Below, piece by piece: positions 55,584 to 63,699 of a stretch of 64,000 nucleotides of DNA. This stretch comes from Pseudoduganella lurida (GTDB taxonomy: Bacteria > Pseudomonadota > Gammaproteobacteria > Burkholderiales > Burkholderiaceae_D). Position 1 is the first letter of the stretch; the number at the start of each line of letters is the position of its first letter. The notes beneath the pieces are model-generated. The model had not been told where the DNA came from, made no database searches, and saw nothing but the letters and a program-made list of their open reading frames with translations. The DNA is taken from the NCBI RefSeq assembly GCF_007830455.1, contig NZ_VLLB01000009.1:62001-126000 (forward strand). Reading direction: 5' to 3'. A program made the position numbers and the translations under genes.

Positions 55584-56327
55584 TCAGGCCGTCTGGCCTC
55601 GCTGGAGCAGGTCGGCCCGCGCGCCGCGCAGCCGCCGTGCCGGCACGCCGCCCCACACCTCGCCGGGGCCGATGACGGTGCCCTTCGCCACCAGCGCATG
55701 GGCGGCCACCAGCGCGTGGTCGCCCACCGTCACGCCGGCCAGCAGGACCGCATGGGTGCCGATGGTCACGTGATTGCCGATCACGATGGGGAAATGGGCC
55801 GGCGTGCCGCCTTCCAGCACGTGCGGCACCAGCAGCGCCGCCTCGCCGATCAGCGTGTCGTGCCCTATGGTGACGAACGCCGGATCGAGGATCGTGCCGC
55901 CCGTGTGGGTGCGTGCGCCGAGCCGGGCTCCCAGCGCCAGGTAGACCGGCCGCATCAGCGGGATCGGCAGCACCCGGCTGCGGATCAGCGCATTGAACAC
56001 CATCAGGTAGAACAGCAGGTAGAGCTGGTAGCCGAACGCGGCGCGCACGCTGCTTTCCACCGGGCCGCTGCGCAGCGGCAGGGCGTGCAGCAGCAGGCGG
56101 TGCAGCAGCAGGGCGTAGGCATAGAACAGCACAATGCAGGCAATGGCGGGCAGCAGCGGGGCCAAGGGACCCGCCAGCGTCCCATGCGCGGGCAGCAGCG
56201 CATGCGCCAGGTGCGTTAGCCCGGCGGCGCTGGCCGAGGCCGCGGCGGCGGTGGCGGCCAGCAGCCCCGCGAAGCAGGCGATGGCCGGCATGCCTGGCAG
56301 GTGGCGGCAGCGGGACTCAGGTGACAT
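55584..56327 (-). CDS. membrane-anchored hexapeptide acyltransferase
   Basis: 247 residues. Three hydrophobic helices (about 12-36, 50-76, 92-115) precede a left-handed beta-helix of hexapeptide turns (LGARTHTGGTILDPAFVTIGHDTLIGEAALLVPHV; IVIGNHVTIGTHAVLLAGVTVGDHALVAAHALV, cut by turns), close to LpxA/CapG-like O-acyltransferases. It overlaps the glycosyltransferase stop by 11 bp, last gene of the minus-strand cluster. Likely acylates the sugar of the product. Confidence 0.82.
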   Translation of the reverse strand: MSPESRCRHLPGMPAIACFAGLLAATAAAASASAAGLTHLAHALLPAHGTLAGPLAPLLPAIACIVLFYAYALLLHRLLLHALPLRSGPVESSVRAAFGYQLYLLFYLMVFNALIRSRVLPIPLMRPVYLALGARLGARTHTGGTILDPAFVTIGHDTLIGEAALLVPHVLEGGTPAHFPIVIGNHVTIGTHAVLLAGVTVGDHALVAAHALVAKGTVIGPGEVWGGVPARRLRGARADLLQRGQTA

Positions 56328-57663
56328 GGAGGGCTTCCCGGCCCGGCGCCAGGGGCCGGGCGGCCAGCTGCATGTGGGCCAGCACGCCCTGCGTCATCGC
56401 GTCCACGCTGAACCGCTGCGCCACGCTGCGCGCATCCCGTGCCAGCGTGGCGTGCAGCACGCGGTCGCTCAGCAGCCGTTCCAGCTGGCGCGCCAGGTCG
56501 CCGCTGTCCCAGGTGCGGAACGTCAGACCGCCGGCCTTCTTGCGGTCGCGGATCACTTCGCCCACGCCGCCGTAATCGGGCACCAGCACCGGCGTGCCCT
56601 GGCCCATCGCCTCGGCCACCACGAGCCCGAACGGCTCGCGGTTGATGGACGGGTACACCACGCAGTGGCTGTGCGCGTACAGCGCCTGCCGCAGCGCGTG
56701 GCTGACGGCGCCGCCGTGGTGGAACTGCAGGCCCAGGTGCGTGCCCATCGCGGCCAGCACGTTGCGGTAGCCCTGGCCGAGCGCCGTGGAACCGCACACC
56801 ACCAGCTGCAGCGGCACCTGGCGCGCCGCCAGCAGCCGCACGGCATACAGCAGCAGGTCGATGCCTTTTTCAACGTCCTGGCGGCCCAGGTACAGCACGA
56901 TCGGCACCTCCTCGCGCAGGCCCGGGAAGGCCTGCTGCAGCATGGCGAACGGCGCCGCCGCCGTCGCGGCCAGGTCGACGCCGTTGTAGACCACCTGCAT
57001 CGCGGCCCGCGGCAGCGAAAGTTCTTCCACCAGGCGGTCCACGTAATCGCTGCTGACGGCGACCGCCGGCCAGCGCGAAGCGCGCAGCGCCGTGTTCACG
57101 CCATCGCGGAAGGCCGGGAACACGCCGGCCGTGCGCGCATACTGGGCGAACTGTTCGTCGCCCTGGAACGTGACGAGATAGTCGAAGGCGTGGCCGCCGT
57201 GGCGGCGCGCCTGCAGCGCCAGCGGGCCCAGTGACGCAAAGCTCAGCAGCAGGTGCGTGATGCAGTCGCGCTTCAGGTAGCGGGCCAGCCGGCGCGCCAG
57301 GTCCGGCTCGCCGCGCGGGCCGAACTGGGCGCCGATCAGGTGTTCCAGCAGGCGGTGCACATAGCCGGCGCTGCGCTGCACGGTGGCCACGCGGCGTGCT
57401 TTCGGCACCAGGAACAGCAGCGGGCCGAGCCCGCGGTCCAGCAGCAGCGAAGGGCGCCGGAAGTGGTAGCGCGAGCCGTGGCACAGCATGCGCTGGCCGA
57501 TGCCGTCGTCGACCAGTTCGCCGCTGGTCTCCAGCATCCAGTAGACCGACACCGCGTAGCCGCGCTGGTGCAGCGCATTGGCCAGCGTGATGTCGCGCAC
57601 CGTGGAACCGAGGAAGCCGCCGCTGCCGATCGTCAGCACGGCGAAACGGGGAAAGTCGCACAT
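56317..57663 (-). CDS. GT4-type glycosyltransferase
   Basis: 448 residues, GT-B fold. N-terminal Rossmann (LTIGSGGFLGSTVRDITLANALHQRGY) and C-terminal donor domain: VVYNGVDL, IVLYLGRQDVEKGIDLLLYAV, HCVVYPSINREPFGLVVAEAMGQGTPVL split, which is the E-x7-E motif EPFGLVVAE. It is a retaining GT4 enzyme using a nucleotide sugar. A good AAGGAGC ribosome site sits over the upstream gene's stop. In the cluster it would attach a sugar to the lipid made upstream. Confidence 0.9.
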   Translation of the reverse strand: MCDFPRFAVLTIGSGGFLGSTVRDITLANALHQRGYAVSVYWMLETSGELVDDGIGQRMLCHGSRYHFRRPSLLLDRGLGPLLFLVPKARRVATVQRSAGYVHRLLEHLIGAQFGPRGEPDLARRLARYLKRDCITHLLLSFASLGPLALQARRHGGHAFDYLVTFQGDEQFAQYARTAGVFPAFRDGVNTALRASRWPAVAVSSDYVDRLVEELSLPRAAMQVVYNGVDLAATAAAPFAMLQQAFPGLREEVPIVLYLGRQDVEKGIDLLLYAVRLLAARQVPLQLVVCGSTALGQGYRNVLAAMGTHLGLQFHHGGAVSHALRQALYAHSHCVVYPSINREPFGLVVAEAMGQGTPVLVPDYGGVGEVIRDRKKAGGLTFRTWDSGDLARQLERLLSDRVLHATLARDARSVAQRFSVDAMTQGVLAHMQLAARPLAPGREALHVT

Positions 57664-57672
57664 GATCGCTCC

Positions 57673-59013
57673 TTAGAAGGTGTAGGAAGCCCCGATGAAC
57701 AGCGATTTGCCCAGCACGCTGCGGAACTCGCTGCCGGCGCGCCCCCGGTACAGCGTGGGGATGACGTACAGCTGCCAGTGCTCGCCCAGTTCGTATTCCA
57801 CGTTCAGCACGTACTGGGCCGAATCGTCGTCCAGGTTGCGGATCATGCGCGCCACGAGATTGACATTGCCGCCGATGCGCGTGTCCACGTACTGCAGCAG
57901 CGCGTAGCGGCGCCGGTTGAACGGATGGCGCGGATCGGCCAGCGTGCCGCGCGCGCGCAGGCAGTCGGCGATCGGCCCGCGGGCGCAGCCGCCGTGGTTG
58001 AACAGGAATTCGGCCGTCACGCTGGCGCCGTTTTCCAGCGTGTAGGCGCCGCCGGCCAGCAGCTGGCGGTCCGACGGGGTGCCGGCGGGCCGGTCGCGCG
58101 CCTGGTCGGCGCTGCCTTCGACGTGCAGCAGCAGCGCTTCCGACACGTTCCACCCGCCGAAGAAGCCGATGCGGTTGCCGGCATTCTCGCGGTGCGACAG
58201 CAGCAGCGACGCGTAATGGCCGTCGCCCGTGTAGTCGGCCTTCAGCGCATACGTCTTCGCATACGGTCCCACCTGCTCGAGGCGCCCGGCGCCCACGTTG
58301 GCGATGGCCGACACCGTGAGGGCGGCCATCGGCACGTACACGGCGCGCACGTAGTCGAGGCCCGGCACTTCCAGGTTCGGGTTGTTGCGGCCGTTGTTGG
58401 CATTGAACGGGTTCGACACGGAGGCCAGGGCGGCCGGTCCCCACTGCAGGTTCTCGCGCCCGCCGTTGACGAGCAGCGTGTCGGTCAGCCGGTAGCGCAC
58501 GAAGCCTTCGTTGACGTAGTAATGGCCGCCGCTGTCGGTGCGCCGCAGTGGCAGGCCGGTACTGTCGCCGGACTGCTGCGCCGAAGTGCGGCGCCGCGCC
58601 AGCTCGTAACGGGGTTTGAGGCCCAGCTCCAGGCGCCGCCAGCTCAGGTTGAAGTCCGGCCGCAGCAGCACTTGCAGCTCGCTGCGCGGCACGCCCAGCA
58701 GGTTGCCGGGATTGACCGCGCTGCCAGTTTCGACATCCTGGTACTGGCCGAATCCCAGCACGTTGATGCGCGAGTAGAAGCCATCGGCCAGCTCGCGTGC
58801 CAGCGAACGTGCCGGCGGGGCGGCGGCCGGCGGGTCGGCCGGCGGGTCGGCCGGCGGGTCGGCCGCGGCGGCTGCGCCGTTCGCGAGCAGCAGCGCGAGG
58901 AGAAGAGGGCCATGCAGCATAGGACCATGCCGCAGTGGACCATGCAGCAGTGGCCGATGCAGAAGCCGCAGAGACAGCCGGGACAGCAAACGTAACGGGC
59001 GCGGTGGCGGCAC
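57673..59013 (-). CDS. outer-membrane beta-barrel protein with repeat-built N terminus
   Basis: 446 residues with GTG start (AGGAGAG 5 nt upstream). Residues 18-37 are four five-residue repeats (HxPLL/HGPL type), then a hydrophobic stretch LLLALLLANGAAAA completes a signal peptide; Met32 (58920) is an alternative start giving a normal-length signal. A (DPPA)3 tract follows (12-bp units), then a barrel-like repeat pattern (RYRLTDTLLVNGGRENLQWG, GENASVTAEFLFNHGG) with a terminal Phe (SLFIGASYTF). Probably the outer-membrane part of the lipid export pathway. Confidence 0.78.
   Translation of the reverse strand: MPPPRPLRLLSRLSLRLLHRPLLHGPLRHGPMLHGPLLLALLLANGAAAAADPPADPPADPPAAAPPARSLARELADGFYSRINVLGFGQYQDVETGSAVNPGNLLGVPRSELQVLLRPDFNLSWRRLELGLKPRYELARRRTSAQQSGDSTGLPLRRTDSGGHYYVNEGFVRYRLTDTLLVNGGRENLQWGPAALASVSNPFNANNGRNNPNLEVPGLDYVRAVYVPMAALTVSAIANVGAGRLEQVGPYAKTYALKADYTGDGHYASLLLSHRENAGNRIGFFGGWNVSEALLLHVEGSADQARDRPAGTPSDRQLLAGGAYTLENGASVTAEFLFNHGGCARGPIADCLRARGTLADPRHPFNRRRYALLQYVDTRIGGNVNLVARMIRNLDDDSAQYVLNVEYELGEHWQLYVIPTLYRGRAGSEFRSVLGKSLFIGASYTF
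58826..58861. repeat. 12-bp repeat encoding DPPA
   Basis: Three perfect units GCCGGCGGGTCG just downstream of the signal sequence of the outer-membrane protein gene. In frame. Confidence 0.9.
58903..58962. repeat. 15-bp repeats encoding LHGPL, four units
   Basis: Four 15-bp units (LHRPL, LHGPL, RHGPM, LHGPL) in the signal-peptide region of the outer-membrane protein gene, parallel to the MPQPK array in the HemS-like gene. Confidence 0.88.
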
Positions 59014-59023
59014 GATTGCTCTC

Positions 59024-59758
59024 CTAGCGCATGAACAGGTTCAGGTCGAACACATAATCGGGCAGCGGTTCCACGCGCGGTTCGCGCACCGTCAGGTGGG
59101 TAACCGCGCCGTTCAGCAGCTCGCCGCGCAGCGTGATGCGGGACAGGAAAGGCCGTGGCCGGCCGTCGATGCTGACCAGGTTGCCGTACTCCATGGCGGC
59201 CGACTTGAACTTCTTGCCCGACACCGTGAAGTACTCGGCCCGCACGCCCACCTCGCGCGCCTTCGAGACCCAGTAGCGCACCTTTTCGTAGGTCACCTTG
59301 TCGCTGCGCGCCTGCAGGTCGAACACGTGGCAGGGCTCGCCGTTCACCTCGTCGTCCGGCAGCTCGGTGGCCGTGTAGTCGCCGGCGTAGTTGGTGGAGG
59401 CGATGTCGCCGTACGAGGCGTCGCCCATCAGCTTCTGCCGCAGCGAGATCGGCACGGGTTTCGACAGGCCCTGCTTGTAGAACCACATCGACGGTCCCAG
59501 CATCAGGATCTTGTTGCCGCGGTACTTCGGCGGCGCCAGGCTGGTGCCCGCCACGTTGAACGAGCGGGCCTTGATGTCGTACACCAGGCTGTCCAGCACC
59601 CGTTCGTCCTGCAGCGCTTCGATCGCCACCTGCCAGGCGATCCCGCGCACATTGCCGCGCGCCTCGTCGGCCGCCTTCAGCACGGCCTGGGTATCGGTCG
59701 CGGCGCATGCCGCGCCGGTCGCCAGCGACAGTACTGCCACTTGCAGGAAGCTGCCCAT
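59024..59758 (-). CDS. LolA-like outer-membrane lipoprotein-sorting protein
   Basis: 244 residues. Signal peptide (LSLATGAACA), then a half-barrel fold: ISFKARSFN-type beta strands (LVYDIKARSFNVAG, YKGNKILMLGPSMWFYKQG, WYWVSKA...VRAEYFT), MGDASYGDI. It resembles LolA/LolB-type or DUF4292-like lipid carriers. It has a GGAG ribosome site; start MGSFLQVA is taken because the upstream in-frame codons lack a signal. It follows the ABC permease gene (10-bp gap), so it likely moves the exported lipid across the periplasm. Confidence 0.83.
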   Translation of the reverse strand: MGSFLQVAVLSLATGAACAATDTQAVLKAADEARGNVRGIAWQVAIEALQDERVLDSLVYDIKARSFNVAGTSLAPPKYRGNKILMLGPSMWFYKQGLSKPVPISLRQKLMGDASYGDIASTNYAGDYTATELPDDEVNGEPCHVFDLQARSDKVTYEKVRYWVSKAREVGVRAEYFTVSGKKFKSAAMEYGNLVSIDGRPRPFLSRITLRGELLNGAVTHLTVREPRVEPLPDYVFDLNLFMR

Positions 59759-59768
59759 CGTCGTCTCC

Positions 59769-61019
59769 TCAGGCAAAGCCCATCGCACCGGTGATCGGCA
59801 TGCGCGCGGCGCGCCGTGCCGGCAGCACGGCCGAACCGACCGACAGCACCGCCAGCAGCGCGCAGCTGGCCAGCCAGTACAGCGGCACGAAGTGGATCTG
59901 CAGGGGCACCCGGCGCGCCATCTGCGGCGGGATCCAGGTGGGCTGCAGCCAGGCCGTCAGCTCCACCACGCCCAGCGTGAGGGCGGCGCCGAGCAGCGTG
60001 CCGAAGCCGGCCAGCACGGCGCTCTCCAGCGCGAACAGGCCCACGATGCCGCGCCGCCGCATGCCGATGGCGCGCAGGGTGCCGATCTCGCGGGTGCGCT
60101 CCAGCACGGCCATCGTGAACGTGTTCACCACGCTCATCACGACGATGGTGAAGACGATCAGGAAGCTGATCAGGAAGATCACGTCGAACATCTTCTTCAC
60201 CTTCGTGTAGAAGGGCGATAGTTCTTCCCAGGTGCGCACCTCGACGGCGAGGCCGGCATGCGCCATCTCGCGCGCCAGCGCGGCGCGCACTGTGGCGGGA
60301 TCGCTGCCGGGGGCCAGCACCACCGTCACGCGGTCCACGCTGGCCGTGTCGTACAGCGCCTGGGCGAAGGCCAGCGGCACGGTGGCCAGCTTGTCGTCCA
60401 GCGCCTCCACGGGCGCATCGATCAGCTGCACCAGCTGCGCGTCCAGCGCGTTGATCTGGCCGCTGACGGTGGGGGCCATCGCCACCGCCGTGGCGCCCAG
60501 CGCCAGGTCCAGCTGGCGCGCCAGGCCGTGGCTGACGCCGATGCCGAAGCTGCGCGCATCGGACAGGGGCGCCCCGTCGAAGCGCCGCACCCGGTCCGCC
60601 CCGGCGCTGCCCAGTGCCGCGATGGCGGCCACGTCGGACGGCACGCGGCCGCTGGCCAGGAAGATCGTCGACACCTGGCCGTTGCTGAGGAGGCCCGAGA
60701 TCTGCAGCTGGGGCGTGGCCAGCAGCACTTCCGGGTGCTGCCGCAGCACCGTGCGGATGCCCTGCACCGCCGCCGCGTCCAGCAGGAAGCGGGTGGGATC
60801 GAGCTTGCCCCGGTCGAGGAAGCCGCGGCGGAACACCGTCAGGTGGCCGTTCGCCTCGCCATAGATGTAGCCGTGCTGCAGGCTGGTGAACATGTAGTTC
60901 GTGAAGCCGCCCAGCACGTTCACGGCCAGGAAGCCCAGCCCGATCGCCAGCACCGTGAAGCCGGAGCGGCGGCCGTTGCGGAACAGGTTGCGCACGGCCA
61001 GGTTCAGCCACGTCATCAT
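59769..61019 (-). CDS. ABC-transporter permease, LolC/MacB (FtsX)-type
   Basis: 416 residues. N-terminal transmembrane helix (SGFTVLAIGLGFLAVNVLGGF), a large periplasmic domain (about 50-270), then three more helices, with the FtsX-domain block VIFLISFLIVFTIVVMSVVNTF and REIGTLRAIGMRR (conserved FtsX motif). This is the type VII/mechanotransmission fold used by LolCDE, MacB and DevC. Overlaps the ATPase gene by 4 bp. Works with it to extract substrates from the inner membrane. Confidence 0.92.
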   Translation of the reverse strand: MMTWLNLAVRNLFRNGRRSGFTVLAIGLGFLAVNVLGGFTNYMFTSLQHGYIYGEANGHLTVFRRGFLDRGKLDPTRFLLDAAAVQGIRTVLRQHPEVLLATPQLQISGLLSNGQVSTIFLASGRVPSDVAAIAALGSAGADRVRRFDGAPLSDARSFGIGVSHGLARQLDLALGATAVAMAPTVSGQINALDAQLVQLIDAPVEALDDKLATVPLAFAQALYDTASVDRVTVVLAPGSDPATVRAALAREMAHAGLAVEVRTWEELSPFYTKVKKMFDVIFLISFLIVFTIVVMSVVNTFTMAVLERTREIGTLRAIGMRRRGIVGLFALESAVLAGFGTLLGAALTLGVVELTAWLQPTWIPPQMARRVPLQIHFVPLYWLASCALLAVLSVGSAVLPARRAARMPITGAMGFA

Positions 61020-61786
61020 GATGTCACCTGCGTGGCGGGCGCCGACACCGCGGGTACGGGCGGCACGGCCGCGGCGCCTTCCTCGACCAGCACGCCATCG
61101 TGCATGCGCAGGCGCCGGTCGACGCGGTCCAGCAGCCGTTCGTCATGGGTGGAGAAGACGAAGGCGGTGCCCTCGGCATGGCCGATGCGGCGCATCAGCG
61201 CGATCACGCGCAGCGCATTGCTGCTGTCCAGGTTGGCGGTGGGCTCGTCCGCCACCACCAGCGCCGGTGCGCCGATCAGGGCGCGCGCGATCGCCACGCG
61301 CTGCTGCTGGCCGCCGGACAGGCGCGCCGGCCGGTGAGCCAAATGGGTGGACAGGCCCACTTCGTCGAGGCGCCGCAGCGCGGCCGCGCGCGCCTGCCGC
61401 GTGCCGGCCCTGCCGATCTGCAGCGGCAGCATCACGTTCTCCAGCGCGGACAGCACGGGCACCAGGTTGAAGTTCTGGAACACGAAGCCGATGCTGCGGT
61501 TGCGCGCGATGCTGCGCTGGTTGTCGGACAGGGTGGCCACGTCCGTGCCATCGAACAGCACCTGGCCGGACGACGGCGCGTCGAGCAGCCCGACCAGGTT
61601 GCACAGCGTGGACTTGCCCGAGCCGGACGGGCCCCAGACGGCCACGAATTCGCCCGGCCGGATCGCCAGGCTGACCTGGCGCAGCGCGTCGATGCGGCTG
61701 TCGCCCAGCTGGTAATGCTTGCTGACGCGCCGCAGCTCGACCACGGCAGCCGCCGGCGGCAGGGCATGGGGTGCGGCGGGGTTCAT
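61016..61786 (-). CDS. ABC-transporter ATPase, LolD/MacB-type
   Basis: 256 residues. Walker A GPSGSGKST, Q loop FVFQNFNLVP, signature LSGGQQQR, Walker B ALVVADEPTANLD, and H loop FSTHDERL, the pattern of LolD/MacB/FtsE ATPases. The start MNPAAP is preferred since its ATG overlaps the previous gene's stop (ATGA); an upstream ATG (61801) with a good ribosome site would add five residues. Partner permease follows with a 4-bp overlap. Confidence 0.93.
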   Translation of the reverse strand: MNPAAPHALPPAAAVVELRRVSKHYQLGDSRIDALRQVSLAIRPGEFVAVWGPSGSGKSTLCNLVGLLDAPSSGQVLFDGTDVATLSDNQRSIARNRSIGFVFQNFNLVPVLSALENVMLPLQIGRAGTRQARAAALRRLDEVGLSTHLAHRPARLSGGQQQRVAIARALIGAPALVVADEPTANLDSSNALRVIALMRRIGHAEGTAFVFSTHDERLLDRVDRRLRMHDGVLVEEGAAAVPPVPAVSAPATQVTS

Positions 61787-63699
61787 GGCGATTCCTTGCA
61801 TGGCGGCTCCTTGGTTTTCGTCTCCCCGAGTTTCGTCTCCCTGAATTTCGTCTCCCCGTATTTCGTCTCCCCGAATTTCGTCTCCCTCACCGCGGCAGCG
61901 CCGCGCGGCCCCAGGTCGAAGGCAAGCATGTATTCGCCGCTGCGCAGCGTGGTGACGATGCTGCCCGTGCCGCTGGCGGCATGCCACATGCGCAGGCTGC
62001 CATCGGCACACAGGGCCTGGGCCTCGAAATGGCGCGGTCCCGGCACCACGCCGCTGCCCATGCGCTTGCCCATTGCTTCCTTGGCGCACCACAGGCGTGT
62101 GAGCCAGGCGGCCCGCACGGCCCCGTCGCGCACACCCAGCAGTTCGCGCTCGGCGGCCGTGGTGACGGCCTGCTCGCACGCTTCGTCCCGCACGGCCACC
62201 GTCTCGAGATCGATGCCCACCGGTGTGGCCCCGGCCAGCGCCACGGCCTCTTCGCCGCAGTGCGCGATGCTGAGGTGCGGTGCCGGGCTGTCCGGCCAAT
62301 GCGTCACATGCGGCTGGCCATGTGCATCGTTGTCGATGGCGAAGTCGCCCGGATGCAGCGCCATGCCTCCCTGCGCCAGGTGCCAGGCGCGTGCCGCATC
62401 CTTGGCGGCCACGCGCCCCAGCAGCCAGGCGGTGCGGCGCGGCGCGGCCGGCAGGGCCTGGAAGCGCGCCAGCTCGGCCGGCTGCAGGTAGTGCCGCGCC
62501 AGCAGCGCCGCATCGAACCGGGCGACCCGCGCCGCGCCGATGCGCCGGCATTGCACGGCGGCCGACGGGGAGGACGCTGCAGCCGGCACCGGCAGGTCCT
62601 GCGCATCGCTCAGCAACTGGCGCACCGGATCGCGCTGGAAGGCCAGCAGGCGCGCATCCCAGGCGAACTGCCAGGCGCGCCAGCCGTCGATGCGCAGCCA
62701 CGTGCCGCCGCGTCCGTCGCCCACCTCCAGGTCGGCCACCAGCATCTTCAGCTGCCGCCCGCGGATCACCGCGCGGGCCGGCACCACGCTGCCGGCGGGT
62801 GGCGTGGGGCCGCACAGCGTGAGCCGGCCCAGGCCGACGGGGAAGGCGGCCTGCCGGTGGTGGTGGAACGACCACAGCGCCACCAGCTGGCCCAGGCCGT
62901 CCAGCAGCGCCGGATCGAGCAGCAGTTGCGGCGCCTCGGTGCCGGCGAACAGCGTGCTCGGTGCGCGCACCACCAGTTCGCCCCGCACGTCCTCCGCGCC
63001 CAGCCGGGCAATGCCGTGCATGGCCTGGAACGACGGGCCGTGGAACATCAGGCGCTGCGCATAGGCGCTCGCCGTGTCGAACAGCACGGGCGCGGCCGCC
63101 CCTGCTGGCGGTTCGGCCGGCGGCAGGGGCGGCGGTGCCACGGGATAGCGCCTGCCGAACAGCAGGCGGGCACTGATCGACGGCTGGCGGTCGCCATCGG
63201 CGCAGATGCGTGCGTCGATGCGGTAGCGGTCCGGGGTGCTGCTGGACAGGTCGATCACGGCCTCGACGCGCAGCACCGCCGCGCCGCCGTCGCCGGCGAC
63301 GATCCAGCGCACCGCGTTGACGTCCTCGATGCCCGTCACGCCGAGGCCGGGCACCAGGCAGGCCGCCACTTCGGCCATCATTTCCAGGCTCATCGTCATC
63401 GGCACCACGGGGTAGCAGTTCGGGTTGCGCATGCCGGGCGCCTGCACGAAGTCATGGTCCGACAGGTAGCGGTCCCGGGCCGGCAGCAGGGGCCGTTCGA
63501 CGGCCACCTGCACGCCGGGCTGGTAGCCCGTCACGGTGCCCAGGAATGGCAGTCCGGCAGCCGCCGGCAGAAGAGGGGCGGAAGGCGGCGAGGGCGGCGT
63601 GGCGGGGGCTGCGTCCTGCGTGCGCAGGTCGCGCATCTCCTGCAGGCGCGCGACCAGGGGGGCGGCAGATCGTGCCGGCATGGTGGAGGCGGTGTCCAT
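61783..63699 (-). CDS. polyketide dehydratase-phosphopantetheinyl transferase fusion
   Basis: 638 residues. After a Pro/Ala-rich N terminus, residues about 50-360 form a double-hotdog PKS dehydratase: catalytic His82 in YLSDHDF, PVVPMTMS, and the acidic partner in LLDPALLDGLGQ. Residues about 400-600 are a Sfp-type 4'-phosphopantetheinyl transferase: VGIDLETV and WCAKEAMGKRMG are its metal and CoA motifs. A tail of GETK repeats follows (15-bp units, 61816-61890). The ATG overlaps the upstream stop (TGATG). It would dehydrate carrier-bound intermediates and also load the carrier. Confidence 0.88.
   Translation of the reverse strand: MDTASTMPARSAAPLVARLQEMRDLRTQDAAPATPPSPPSAPLLPAAAGLPFLGTVTGYQPGVQVAVERPLLPARDRYLSDHDFVQAPGMRNPNCYPVVPMTMSLEMMAEVAACLVPGLGVTGIEDVNAVRWIVAGDGGAAVLRVEAVIDLSSSTPDRYRIDARICADGDRQPSISARLLFGRRYPVAPPPLPPAEPPAGAAAPVLFDTASAYAQRLMFHGPSFQAMHGIARLGAEDVRGELVVRAPSTLFAGTEAPQLLLDPALLDGLGQLVALWSFHHHRQAAFPVGLGRLTLCGPTPPAGSVVPARAVIRGRQLKMLVADLEVGDGRGGTWLRIDGWRAWQFAWDARLLAFQRDPVRQLLSDAQDLPVPAAASSPSAAVQCRRIGAARVARFDAALLARHYLQPAELARFQALPAAPRRTAWLLGRVAAKDAARAWHLAQGGMALHPGDFAIDNDAHGQPHVTHWPDSPAPHLSIAHCGEEAVALAGATPVGIDLETVAVRDEACEQAVTTAAERELLGVRDGAVRAAWLTRLWCAKEAMGKRMGSGVVPGPRHFEAQALCADGSLRMWHAASGTGSIVTTLRSGEYMLAFDLGPRGAAAVRETKFGETKYGETKFRETKLGETKTKEPPCKESP
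61816..61890. repeat. 15-bp repeats encoding the GETK tail
   Basis: Five units of TTTCGTCTCCCCGAA type (plus-strand reading) at 61816-61890, encoding RETKFGETKYGETKF-like sequence at the end of the dehydratase-transferase. The stop codon lies 31 bp beyond. Confidence 0.93.
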
